The notes below the pieces were generated by a model. The model was not told the DNA's origin and did not search any database. It worked only from the letters and a program-made list of their open reading frames with translations. The translations under genes and the position numbers were made by a program. From assembly GCF_016920785.2 (NCBI RefSeq), contig NW_024609857.1, positions 129,635,094-129,699,093 of the forward strand: a stretch of DNA of 64,000 bases, read 5' to 3'. Below are positions 18,638 to 28,800 of this stretch, in pieces (position 1 is the first letter of the stretch; each line of letters starts with the position of its first letter). The stretch comes from Ixodes scapularis (lineage: Eukaryota > Arthropoda > Arachnida > Ixodida > Ixodidae).

Positions 18638-19327
18638 GTGGAAGCTAGAGCACTATATAGCTCCTTCGGAGCAGAGTAGCGCAATCTAGAACGCCGCCTC
18701 TCGGCGACTAGCGGCGAACGCCCGGAGGTTCCAACTGCGGTCAGAAATGCATGAAGAACGTGAGACAATCGCTGTTTTTTCAGTATTGTGGGGATGTACG
18801 GAGTGGCAATTGTTTTTGACATAATAATGGAACATTTTAGAATAATTTGCGCTAAGTTTTGTGCCCCGCAAGGACCTGACTTTTTTTAAAAAATTGCTTG
18901 AGCGGCATCTTGCAGCAGACGACACGGCGACGTCAGACCATTCACGTGACCCGCTCCGGCCAACCCGAAAAGCCCATCTCCGCTGCCAGCAAAAAATCGT
19001 CTGCTTCAAACGCCCTTGCCTTGGAAATTGCCTTCTCAAATTTTGCACACGCATCCGATATTATTAAAACTTTGATAAAGTGTTTAGTGCTTTACTAACT
19101 TCACGGCAGACTAGTTTTGAAAAGTGTGAACTCGCCGTTCATTTTTTAATCAGCCGTGTTGTATCGATCTCCATGTATTCTCCCATAGGGCGGGCCGCCT
19201 CCTGGAACCCTGAGTACCACGTGACTCGCGCCGAGCCGCTCTGTCGGCCATGTTGTCGGCAAAACACGGGGTTCAAAGGATTGCGCTACTCTGCTCCGTG
19301 GGAGCTATATAGTGCGCTAGTGGAAGC
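18638..19327. repeat. Inverted pair of about 48-bp TATA-containing segments
   Basis: Bases 18638-18686 and 19279-19327 are inverted copies. Both contain GCACTATATAGCTCC, then GGAGCAGAGTAGCGCAATC. They could be terminal repeats of a 690-bp element or two copies of one promoter-like segment in opposite orientation. On the minus strand a 33-codon frame starts at ATGG 19251 downstream of the right copy, but it shows no domain. Confidence 0.5.
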
Positions 19328-19552
19328 AAGAGCCGGTTGGCTTTCGTTCTTTTTGTTTGACCGGAGAAATTTCTGGCAGCCGCTATTGTTTTGGTTTGAC
19401 GGGACGCGAGAAGCTTCGCATAGAGCTTCGCAGTTTGCGAGCACATAGTGAAGACGTGACCGGAGAAGTGCCCCTGTGATGTTCCCGGAAGACGGAAAGT
19501 ACCATTCGTCGTGTGCGCTTTGAAAGCGAGGGGAGTCACAGGGTCCACGAGT

Positions 19553-19880
19553 GCGCAACCACAAGCCAAGGTTCACGACAGCGCTGCGTTCTTCGGCGAT
19601 CTCGTTCTGTTTGGGGCAACACGGCGATGCGAGAAAGGGCCGAAACGTTCGTGGTGTGTGGTGCGGTGCTTGTAGGTAGAAACCCGCACTAACGCGGAGC
19701 TCATATTGGTTGTTGTGGGGTTGCGTTTGGCGGGTTTAGCCCCGTCGTCGTCAGCTGATCCGGTCCAGCTGGTCGGGGAGGACGCAGCGAGCGTTCTTAA
19801 AAGTAAATCTTCCTTCGTTCCGTTTCAAAATGTGGAAGATTCCCGACGCATACCGTGAGTAAAATGCTGCGGACGTTTTC
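19553..19880 (+). repeat. Diverged tandem duplication, copy 1
   Basis: This segment resembles 20468-20830 in order: CACAAGCCAAGGTTCACGA, GAAACCCGCA, CAGCTGATCC, GTAAAT and TGTGGAAGAT. It ends in an ATG-containing segment followed by CCGTGAGTAAA, which would be a good 5' splice site. It could be a duplicated 5' exon region of an unrecognised gene or an old repeat. Confidence 0.45.
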
Positions 19881-20467
19881 AACAAAATTATGTCATTTAA
19901 TTGAACAAGGGACTTCGGATAGTTTCCCTAAATCTGCCGTTTCTATGCTTCGTGTCGTTAGACTGCATTTGCACAGCGACGCACACCGCTCGAGTAGATG
20001 ATTCGGTCCCGCAAACGACCGGTTATACAGAATTTCAGGGAAACTTAAGTCACCACCGATGTTTTCCTGTAAATCTCGTGGGACTCGTGTGAGTTTGTTG
20101 CGCTCATCATGCGGTGTGAATAAACTAGGGCAAGATTTTCTACCTGCCCACGGATGCATGAACTGAGACCAATTTTTTACGTAACATAGTGGTTTTTCTT
20201 TACATTGGGAAGAGGCCCGAATTTGTCTCTTTTCCCTCTGGCACTGCCCCAAGTTTCAAGTTGCAGTTTCAGTAAAATACCTACTAACAGGTACAAACTG
20301 CTCTAAAGCAGGTAAAATACTGGGAAGTCGGGACGGTGCGGACACCGTGTTTTGCGCTTCTCGCAAGGTGACTGATGCTTTTGCGAGGTATGCGGAATAT
20401 GCAAACGATTTTGTTATGCCCTTCGTTTGCGTCTCCAAAAAAAAAGAATAAGATTATTTACAAATTT
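19881..20467. other. Spacer between the duplicated segments
   Basis: No coding region or repeat is supported here. Confidence 0.4.
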
Positions 20468-20830
20468 AGGCGCAATCACAAGCCAAGATTTACGATAACA
20501 GTGCGTTCGCTTCGGTGGTCCGTGTAGTGGCATTATACGCTGCTTTCTGCAACACCGCGTCATGACGAAGAGCTGGAACGGTCACGGTCTGTGCTGGGCT
20601 AGCGGTTGACAGAAACCCGCATCGCCCGCATCGGCACCGAGTGCACTTGGGCTGTTGATGCTCGAGCCTTTCACACGCGGCTTGTCGCCAGCTGATCCTG
20701 CTGCTCGACGGTGAGGAAGCGGCGAGTGTGACCTCTGAAGTAAATGTAAATCCTCGTTCATCCAGTTATCCAGTGTCAAAGTGTGGAAGATGTCCAACGT
20801 GTACTGAGGGCGGGAACTACGAGCGTTTTG
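20468..20830 (+). repeat. Diverged tandem duplication, copy 2
   Basis: The matching blocks to copy 1 include CACAAGCCAAGATTTACGA, AGAAACCCGCA, CCAGCTGATCC, GTAAATCCTCGTTC and GTGTGGAAGATG. Identity is perhaps 60-65% by eye with indels. The splice-donor-like end of copy 1 is not preserved. Confidence 0.45.
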
Positions 20831-22715
20831 CCTTGCTTTTATAACCGAAACCAGAGCAGCGAGATAATTGCCTTGCATACTCCAAAATGACGCAAGCAAT
20901 ATGTTTCAACAGGTCGAGTACGTCACCGCGGATGTAGGCGAGACTGTGCACTGTTTAAACGCTTGCAGTATCCACGAGTGCTACCAGAAAAACGACGTCA
21001 ACAGAGAAGGAGCTCGCGATTTTAGCATAATGCAGTGCCACGAACTCGTGAATTTTCAATGTGGCTATATAGAAATATTAAAAAAAAAAAAAAACGCATC
21101 AGCGCCACATTAATGATTACGAATAACACCGGTCACAAACTCCCAAGCCTCACCGCTTCGCTCGTCACCAACACGACATACGACAACAATCTGCATCAAA
21201 ACGCCCCAAAAGTGAAGGCGTCTGCTCCCCTCATGGCTCCCGTACGCGTACTACAACTAGCGGAAGTGAAGTGTTGGGCGGATGTCCTTCACAATAATAT
21301 ATATAAAAAATGCCTTGCGCAAGTATAATTTCCATTGATTATTGAATACGTACTGATAAAATCCCAATCATTTGTTTTTCTATCTGATTCAAGCGAGTCG
21401 GACTGCTCATAACACTGTTCGAGCATGAAAATAACAAAAATTTGAACTTTTTCATGGGCGGTTTAAGATTTATTGTTAGTACATCGTTGTTTTTCGCAAA
21501 GGACTAATTTTACAGATTTTGCCTCCATACTTTTTAAATGCAAACAGTTCTTACATACGGCTGTCCATTGTGCCGTGTTTTGTGTCTTCTTCTATAAATC
21601 GGTAATGGTCAGCGACCAAAGAGCTCACCCGTACATGTCAAGCATATATACGCCGCGGGGAGAGTCCGTTGTTAGTAGGAAGTGTCGGGCGTCGTGTCGG
21701 TGTTGTGTTTGTGTTTGTGTATGTGTCGCTGCTGTGTCCTACGTGGTGCTCGTGTTGTCTGTGGTGTATGTGGAGTAGCAGTCTACTCGTGATAGTTCCC
21801 AGCATATTAACCGACTCCTGCTTTTTTTTTCATTGGTTGCTAGAAATCGCACTAGGTGGCGCAAGTTACCGCCCGATTACAAGAGTTTGCTTGAGCTATT
21901 TATCCATGTAAGTTCAATATTCGTTTTTTTGTTTTTGTTTTTGTCTAGCGGTTTTGTCGTAGCTGCCGACGCCACCGACCGCCGACGATGCACGTAGGTA
22001 CCTTTGCACGTAGCTACGTCCGCCGCTCGGGGACTGTTTACTGTGCATAAAAGACATCGAACGAGAACGAACGCGTCCTGTATGCTTTCGGTTCGGCTGA
22101 AAGGCGCGGCTGGCTGGGCTCGTCCCTCGCCTGTTCTCGGCTGCTGGCCGCCATGTTTCATAAGGAACACGTTGAACCGTGCTTCTCGGAAGGCAAACAC
22201 GGTGTAGCGTGTTAACTTTACACAGCACCTCATGTGTAGACGAAAAACACAGATGGCTCCGTGTAAAACGAACACGTTTCGACGTGTCCGCTATGGGACA
22301 ACGGTTTACACGTCTGGGCGTGTTATTTTTGCTAACAGTGTACGCGTCGAACTTTCTACGCCGATTATTCCAGAATCCCACGCGTGTACGTAAATGGTTT
22401 CGCGTGGTGAGCCAAAGTCAGTCTCGGCCCAGGGCTTGATCCTGCGGTTTCGCCGACATCGACGCTCGCAACGCTCTCCTGCTTTCTTCTGTCTCCTTTT
22501 TCTTTCATTAATTTGGGCACAAGTTCGCCACATCAAACGTTTAAATTACTTCAGTTTCCATCGCCTCATTACTTGTCATTCGTGACAATACATCGTTGCA
22601 GGCATGGAACAAAAGACACACTATTTTTGACCTACTAATGTTGGTGTGTAAGCTCAAAAGCTTTGATTCCAAAATAAATCTCCGACCCTCGAATTGAAAG
22701 AAAAAAAAAAATATA
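20831..22715. other. Non-coding stretch
   Basis: I find no domain-bearing frame. Points seen are an A-run at 21080-21094, a GTGTTTGTGT-rich patch at 21700-21770 with a TATATACGCCGCGGGG motif upstream at about 21645, and CG-rich sequence around 22100. Confidence 0.35.
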
Positions 22716-22900
22716 TATATAACTGAACAGAAAAAACCCTTAGTGAAAACAGCAACAACGGACGATTTAATCTTCGACGTTTCGGCCGGAGTCCGGCCTT
22801 CGTCAGGGCCGTACGAAGGCCGGACTCCGGCCAAAACGTCGAAGATTAAATCGTCCGTTGTTGCTGTTTTCACTAAGCGTTTTTTCTTCTCAGTTATATA
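22716..22900. repeat. Fold-back of a Penelope-type terminal sequence
   Basis: Arms 22716-22803 and 22813-22900 are near-perfect inverted copies (TATATAACTGA through GGCCTTCGT). They contain the GC-rich hairpin GGCCGGAGTCCGGCC, flanked by TTTC and TCGTCAG on one copy. This combination is typical of Penelope-like element ends. Only the minus-strand version of the left arm keeps both CTGACGA and GAAA. Confidence 0.7.
22761..22806 (-). ncRNA. Hammerhead-ribozyme-like core
   Basis: On the minus strand CTGACGA (22806-22800) is followed by a GC hairpin (GGCCGG-ACT-CCGGCC), then GAAACG and, 13 bases on, CGTC. This matches the CUGANGA / stem II / GAAA core with a three-pair stem III and a GUC site. 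An unpaired A lies before stem II, and I see no stem I, so it is a core-like remnant. Such motifs are known from Penelope-like elements. Confidence 0.4.
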
Positions 22901-22932
22901 CCCACGCCTTCGGCCTCCCGCCACCATGCCCG

Positions 22933-23004
22933 TTATATATATAAATATATATAAATATATATAAATATATATATATATATATTTATTTATTTATTTATAT
23001 CTAT
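22933..23004. repeat. AT-rich microsatellite
   Basis: Tandem TATATATAAA-type units grade into TTTA repeats (TTTATTTATTTA). It is a simple repeat. Confidence 0.9.
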
Positions 23005-23083
23005 ATAAAGATTTTGAATAATTCGATCGGCGAAACGAGGTAAACTCATCTTCCGAATAAATTAAAATCATTGTTTAAATTCC

Positions 23084-23356
23084 TTGCACAATCAACAACT
23101 CTTGGCCATAAGGAACATCGAACCGCTAGTATTTACTTTTAACAACACTGCGGTTTTCGTTTCAGGTCTGTATGCAGTTATTACATCCACTTACTACGTC
23201 AACCGTGTTGGTACTGTGATGTCTATTGATTTTTTCAAGCATTCTTTATCATGTAATTTTGGCAAGTATTCTTTACAAGTTATGCATCTTGCAGGGGTAA
23301 ATGCACAATTCGCAATTTGGTGCCTAAAAGCGAACCCTAATTATCTCGAAACCTAG
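23084..23356 (+). other. Possible orphan exon or small frame, unrecognised
   Basis: A 90-codon frame runs here. Within it TTTCGTTTCAG at about 23156-23166 looks like a 3' splice site, and CAGGGGTAAATG at about 23292-23303 looks like a 5' splice site. Together they would bound a 43-codon exon (GLYAVITSTYYVNRVGTV onward). I do not recognise the protein, and chance is a fair alternative. Confidence 0.2.
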
Positions 23357-23382
23357 TTACGTATTTACCCTTATCTTGAATT

Positions 23383-24164
23383 TGTGACGTCCCCGTAGGA
23401 AGGGGGGAGGGGGGGAGCCACAGTGTGCTGCGCGCCAGCACATCCGATAGGATTCATCGCCAAGGAGTGACAGCATCCCGCGGCCTCGATTACACAACAT
23501 TTTATATGCAGCAAAGGAAACAGTCATCTGGGGACGCCAAGGGGCCCACGCGGACACCCGCAAGAATAATAGTAACGGGAGAGGCTCCAAGAGCATTGAC
23601 ACTCGGACACCCGCAAGAATAATAGAGCAACCAAGTCCACATGCATAGCAGGCTCAGAGTTTCTTTAACGGCACAACACAGCACGGTCAAAGTTCCGATT
23701 CGCTGCCAGGGGAGCCAAACCTTCCTGCTGCGAAGATGGCCAGCAACTTTCCTGCTGCGAGGTCAGTTCAATATAACGCTGAAATGTTCCAAATGGCTGC
23801 AGACGAACTCACGGACTCTTGGTCGGCCGATTGTTTCGCTGAGGCTTGTGCTGTCTCTCCCGTGGGACCCGGCCGCTTCTTTCTTGCAGTTCGGTTTCTT
23901 GTCGCCGCACCCCGACAGGCCTTTTTTCCCCCGTATCCTTTTTGCCCGTATCCTTGCTCACGCGGCCGGTCCCCACGTCTCCTCTCCGGCGACTGGTTTT
24001 CTTCCCCTTGAACGTCCCTTTTTCTCGACGCTTCGAAAGTCGCCCGGTTCTCCTCCCCCGTCAGCTCACGGCCAGCCACGGCATCCGCGTCACGTACACT
24101 TTCACACACGCACTGTCTCTCTATCAGGGGCGAAGTTCATGACGAGGTCAACAGGGTCGTCACA
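23383..24164 (-). repeat. Gypsy-A 3' LTR
   Basis: The LTR starts TGTGACG and ends CGTCACA on the plus strand. It matches 43574-44354 along its length with scattered substitutions and small indels. It includes a G-rich run and two CACCCGCAAGAATAATAG units. Confidence 0.85.
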
Positions 24165-24270
24165 CTCGCCCAAACAGAAAAAGTATTTTTGCACCAAAGT
24201 AAAAATCACGCTCGGACTATGCTCAGCATTTGCACAGACATTTGACAATGTACACACAATCATCATGAAA

Positions 24271-25285
24271 TCACACACAAAGACAGAGAACTCGGGGAAA
24301 CAACAATGCATATGGCACTGACAATACCAGTCCCTGCTGCAGGCTCTGACGCCGACCTAGAAATTGGCACTTGGTATCCTGGACCCCGGACGGGTCCTCT
24401 GACCCCGCCGATCCAAGGCTGTATCGAGGGATACGACCTCGACTCCGCAACTGATAGTCGTGACGTTTTAGCAGACTCCATTCACGAGAAATCGCGGCGG
24501 CGCGCTCCAGGTCCTCCATCAGGCCTAACTTAATGACCTCGTAGGTCTTATCAAGACCCAATGTTAAATCATTCTCACATGCTGGCCGTTCCTTGGCCAC
24601 GCCTCGAAGAGACTGTTTGGATAGCACCGAACGCGAGTACTCGATCCCAACTTCATTTTCCCCTCTCAGGACCTCCGCCGCCTCCACGCCCTGATCGTCA
24701 GCCGCCCCCGCGCTGTACCACCGAAGACGATTCGCATGCACCACCTTCGGCTCTCCCATTCGCGTATTCCAGATTCGAAAAGTCACCATCGACAAGCGCT
24801 CCACCACCCGAAACGGTCCGCGCCACTTGGCCTGCAGCTTTCTGGCAAGTCCCGCGTCCCCCGCCGAGTCGCTGACAGAAACAAAGTCTCCCACTGAGAA
24901 TCTCGGAACATCGGCATCTCTGTCGAACATGCGCTTTCGAGCGTTAGCCGAGTTGCCAAGGGCTGACGCGCCAAGTCGTGGGCTCTGGACAGCCGCTGCA
25001 GTAGTTCCTGTTTGTAGCCCACAAAGGTACCGTAATTACCCGGTTTAAGGGGGGGAGGGGGCGGTAGAGTGCTGAAGGCATCTCGGGGTGTCGGCCATAC
25101 ATCAGTAAAAAGAGGCTGTGCTTGGTGCTCTCGTTAGCGGCGGAGTTGTACGCAAATGAAACAAAAGGCACCCTGACGTCGCAGTCCCGCTGGTCTCGTG
25201 CCACTTAGTGTCCCAGCATGCCGGACAAGGTTTGGTTCAGACGTTCAACCGCCCGATTGCACTGTGGATGGTACGGCGTGGTCAG
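24271..25285 (-). pseudogene. Gypsy-A integrase, C-terminal part
   Basis: Reading leftward from 25285, the frame begins just after the insert with TTPYHPQCNRAVERLNQTL, which carries the catalytic glutamate. VSFAYNSAANESTKHSLFLL follows. A separate frame at 24930-24271 holds the SH3-like GPY/F module (KWRGPFRVVERL) and the tail. Frameshifts near 24940 and 25200 break it. The first two catalytic aspartates are on the other side of the insert. Confidence 0.8.
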
Positions 25286-25374
25286 TACCCAGGTAGCACC
25301 GAGGTCTGGGCCAAAACTTGGCTGTTGTCTGGCAGTTTAGGGCATATAAAAGCCCGAAAAAGCCAAAGTAGAGC

Positions 25375-25618
25375 TGTTGTATTCGAGTAGGCAGAAAGAC
25401 TACCGCCGAATACTTCGTATTTATTCTGGTCCGGCCGTTGCGACCGGTCGGCAGATCGAGAGCTTGCGAGTGCCCGCGTTCTGCGTCGAACGATGTCGTA
25501 CGTTTCTGGCCCGCAAAGCGTGAGTAGCAGTGCCCGCGTTCTGCGTGTGCGCGCGTTCTGTGGTTGCTGTGCCAGCATCGTCGTCCTCTAGCACAGTGTT
25601 CCGACACCGGGTATAACA
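25375..25618 (-). repeat. Gypsy-B 3' LTR with captured gag fragment
   Basis: The LTR is 244 bp against 184 bp on the other side. The extra 60 bp (25487-25546) begins with 51 bases identical to gag at 29524-29574 and then repeats the LTR words GTTCTGCGT. AGTGCCCGC is shared by gag and LTR at the re-entry point. Confidence 0.9.
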
Positions 25619-25630
25619 CTTCTCCCCCCT
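25619..25630 (-). promoter_or_regulatory. Gypsy-B polypurine tract
   Basis: On the minus strand AGGGGGGAGAAG directly precedes the 3' LTR TG. It is the plus-strand primer site. Confidence 0.8.
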
Positions 25631-25832
25631 AGAGAGAATCACCATGTTGCTGAGGCAACCGTCTTGGGCGTAGAGATCTTGATGATGCAGGCACAATGCT
25701 TGAGTCGGGATGTGCAAGAGTCTCTGGGCCTGGAGCATTTCGTTCGAAGTTTGTGGGCTCACTATTTATCGCAATAGTCCACTGCGGTAGAATACCTGGA
25801 GCCGGCTTCCCACTAATGTCCCTCGAAGAGGT

Positions 25833-28800
25833 CTAGGCCACCGGATATTCTGCGTGTTTCTCAATTCGGTTGCTGATGTGGTCCTCGTGCCGTCGAACTG
25901 TACCTCGCTCGGTAGCGACCAGCCAAGAACGCGATCCAATTCTCTTTGAGACGGTTCCTGGCATCCACTGTGGTGTTCCTGTAAATATTTTTACAAAGAC
26001 GTCTTGGCCAACCGCGAGGCCCCTCGGCGACAAAGACTGTTGCTCCTTCCTTTCTTCCGTGTTCCCCTTTTGCTCGCTTTCGAGGCGACCCAGGCGAGTG
26101 ATCTGAGTTGTTAACTCTCGACCGAACATCATCATCGCTGGTGTCTTGCCTGTAGTTACACTTGTGGTGGTGTGCTGCTTGAAAAGAAACCGGGCGATCC
26201 TGCATGCCAGAGATCCTGTTTTGTCTTTGGCCAGTGCACGCTTCGTTTCTTGCACCATTCTTTCGGCCTGACCGTTGGTGGCAGGATGGTATGGCGCACT
26301 TGTTCTGTGCTTGACTCCGTTTTCCTTAAAGAATTCGGTTGTCTCTTGTGATACGAACGATGTTCCATTATCTGTAACTACCTTCTCCGGCAGTCCAAAC
26401 GTTGCAAATAAATTTCGAAACTGTTCGATTACTGAACTTGATTGTATGTTCTTCATTTGGCGTACCTCCAGCCACTTGCTGTAGGCGTCCACGACAATTA
26501 AATACATTTTACCTTCCAGAGGACCGGCAAAATCGGCGTGAATGAGTTCCCATGGCTGGGATGCACGATGCCAGTCTGGAACAGGTACTTGAGGTGGGGA
26601 TCGCTGGTGTTCCAGACAAGTGACGCAGGATCTTGCCTTTCGTTCGATGTCCTTGTCTATGCCCGGCCACCACACGTAGCCGCGTGCAGCGCTCTTCATT
26701 GTAACCATGCCTCTGTGGCCAGCGTGCAATAAGTTCAATACTTGAGATCTGCATGCGCTGGGGGCTACTATCCTTGTACCACGAATTAGGCATTGGTTGA
26801 CTGTTGACAGCTCATTGAAGATGCTCTTGTAGGGACGATAGTCTTCGCCCTTCAACTTTTGCAGGTTTCCTTCTTGAACGGCTCTGTAGACGCGATTCAG
26901 GATATCGTCTTGCTCTGTCAATTCTGCGATGCGTTCTGGTGACAGATTCGAAATCGGAGAACATGCTAGCATTAACACATCTCCAGGTATGCACGGTTCG
27001 TCTACCTTGGCTGGTAATGGTAACCGGCTGAGCGCATCAGCGTTCTGGTGGCATGCTCCTCGCCTGTACACCAGGGTGTAATCGTACGCGCTCAACTTGA
27101 CGCACCATCTTGTCATTCTTGGAGATAACATGTGTGGAATCGGTTTGGTCGATCCAAGGATTCCAAGGAGCGGTTGGTGGTCAGTGTATATGACGACATG
27201 TCGTCCGGCAATGTACTCGTGAAAATGACACACTGCGTACACGACGGCCAACCCTTCCTTGTCTAGCTGCGAATAGTTTTTTTCTGCAGCTCCCAATGTC
27301 CTTGACGCAAAGGCGACCGGCGCTTCACGTTTTAGGTCATCTTCCTGGGCAAGGACTGCCCCCAGGCCGTAGGGCGACGCGTCGCAGGAGAGCAGCAGCG
27401 GCTTGTTTTCGTCATAGTGTGCCAAAACAGTGGATTCTTTCACCAACTCTTTCAGTTTCTGGAATGATACCCTATGCTTGTTTTTCCATTCCCACGGGAC
27501 ATTCTTCTGAAGAAGTCCATAGAGGTCGGTTGCAACTGTGGCTCTGTTCCTGAGAAACCGGTCGTAGAAGGCCAGCAGTCCCAGAAACGCCTGCAGTTCG
27601 TTTCTTCCTCTCGGTTCCGGCGCGTCCAGAATGGCTTGCACTTTTTCATCTGTTGTGTGAATTCCTGCTGCGTCAATTCGGTGCCCGAGGAACTTGGCTT
27701 CGCGAACTGCGAACTGACATTTTTCTTTCTTGAGCCGCAGGCCTGCGTTTTCGAGTCTGGACAGTACTTGGTCCAGGCGTGCAGCATGTTGTTCTCGGCT
27801 CTCTCCACTCACGATGATATCGTCCAAGTAGATACTTATGCCCTGAATGTCAGCCAAGGTTGTTTCCATTGCACGCTGGAAAATTGCTGGTGCCGCTGAG
27901 ATTCCAAAAGGCAGGCGTTTCACTTTGTACAAGCCTTTTATGGTGTTGATGGTCAATACAGCTGCAGTGGCTTCAGACACTTTTAACTGTTGGTAGGCTT
28001 GACAAAGGTCCAACGTCGAGAAAACGGTGCCCCCTCTCAGGTTTGCCAGAACTTCTCCTGTAGTTGGTAGTGGGTACGCTGCCTTCTTTGATACGGCGTT
28101 GACAGTACTTCTATAGTCTCCACAGAGTCTGATCTCTCCACTCTTTTTACGTACGAGGACTAGAGGTGTAGCCCACTCCGAATGTTGTACTGGCTCGATT
28201 ATGTCCTGCTCTTGCAGTCGGAAGAGCTCTTGCGTTACTGCAGATCGCAGTGCTAGTGGAACGGAACGAGCCTTGCAGAACTTGGGCGCTACCCCCTCCT
28301 CTAGTTCTAAGTGAACAGAGGGTCCAGTGTATCCCGAAATGTCCTCATTGAAGACCGTGGAATGGCGGTGTAAAACCGCTTGTACCTCTGGCGGCGTGTT
28401 CTGCTGTCGCACTTGGTTGATTCCTTGTAACCTGATGTGTAGGGCCTGGAACCAGTCGCGGCCCAGGAGGTTACAGCCGGATCCCTTCAACACTAGAAGC
28501 GGAAGCACGTAGTCTTTTGACTTGAATCTGACGGTAGCTTGGAGGGATCCCAGAAGCTTCAGTCCTTCGCCACTCCAAGTACGCAGTTCAACATCGTCGT
28601 GCGTAAGTTTCGGCGGATTCCGTGGCCAGGTTTTTCGGAAGGTCTCTTCGCTAATTAGTGAGCAGGCGGAACCCGAATCAACTTCGAACTCCAGTGGTTT
28701 GCCTTCAATTCGAAGTGTGACGTGAAACTTTGAAACAGCTGTGTCCGGCGCCAGCTTGTGAAGTTCATAAAATGAGCATCCAGCATTAGGCGGTATTTGG

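Noticed and set aside
19480..19576. Possible THAP-like N-terminus (FPEDGKYHSSCAL)
   Set aside because: It lasts only about 15 codons before a stop and has none of the later THAP residues.
24271..24930. Independent 219-residue gene on the minus strand
   Set aside because: It is the C-terminal integrase module (GPY/F) of gypsy-A, in line with the rest of the element.
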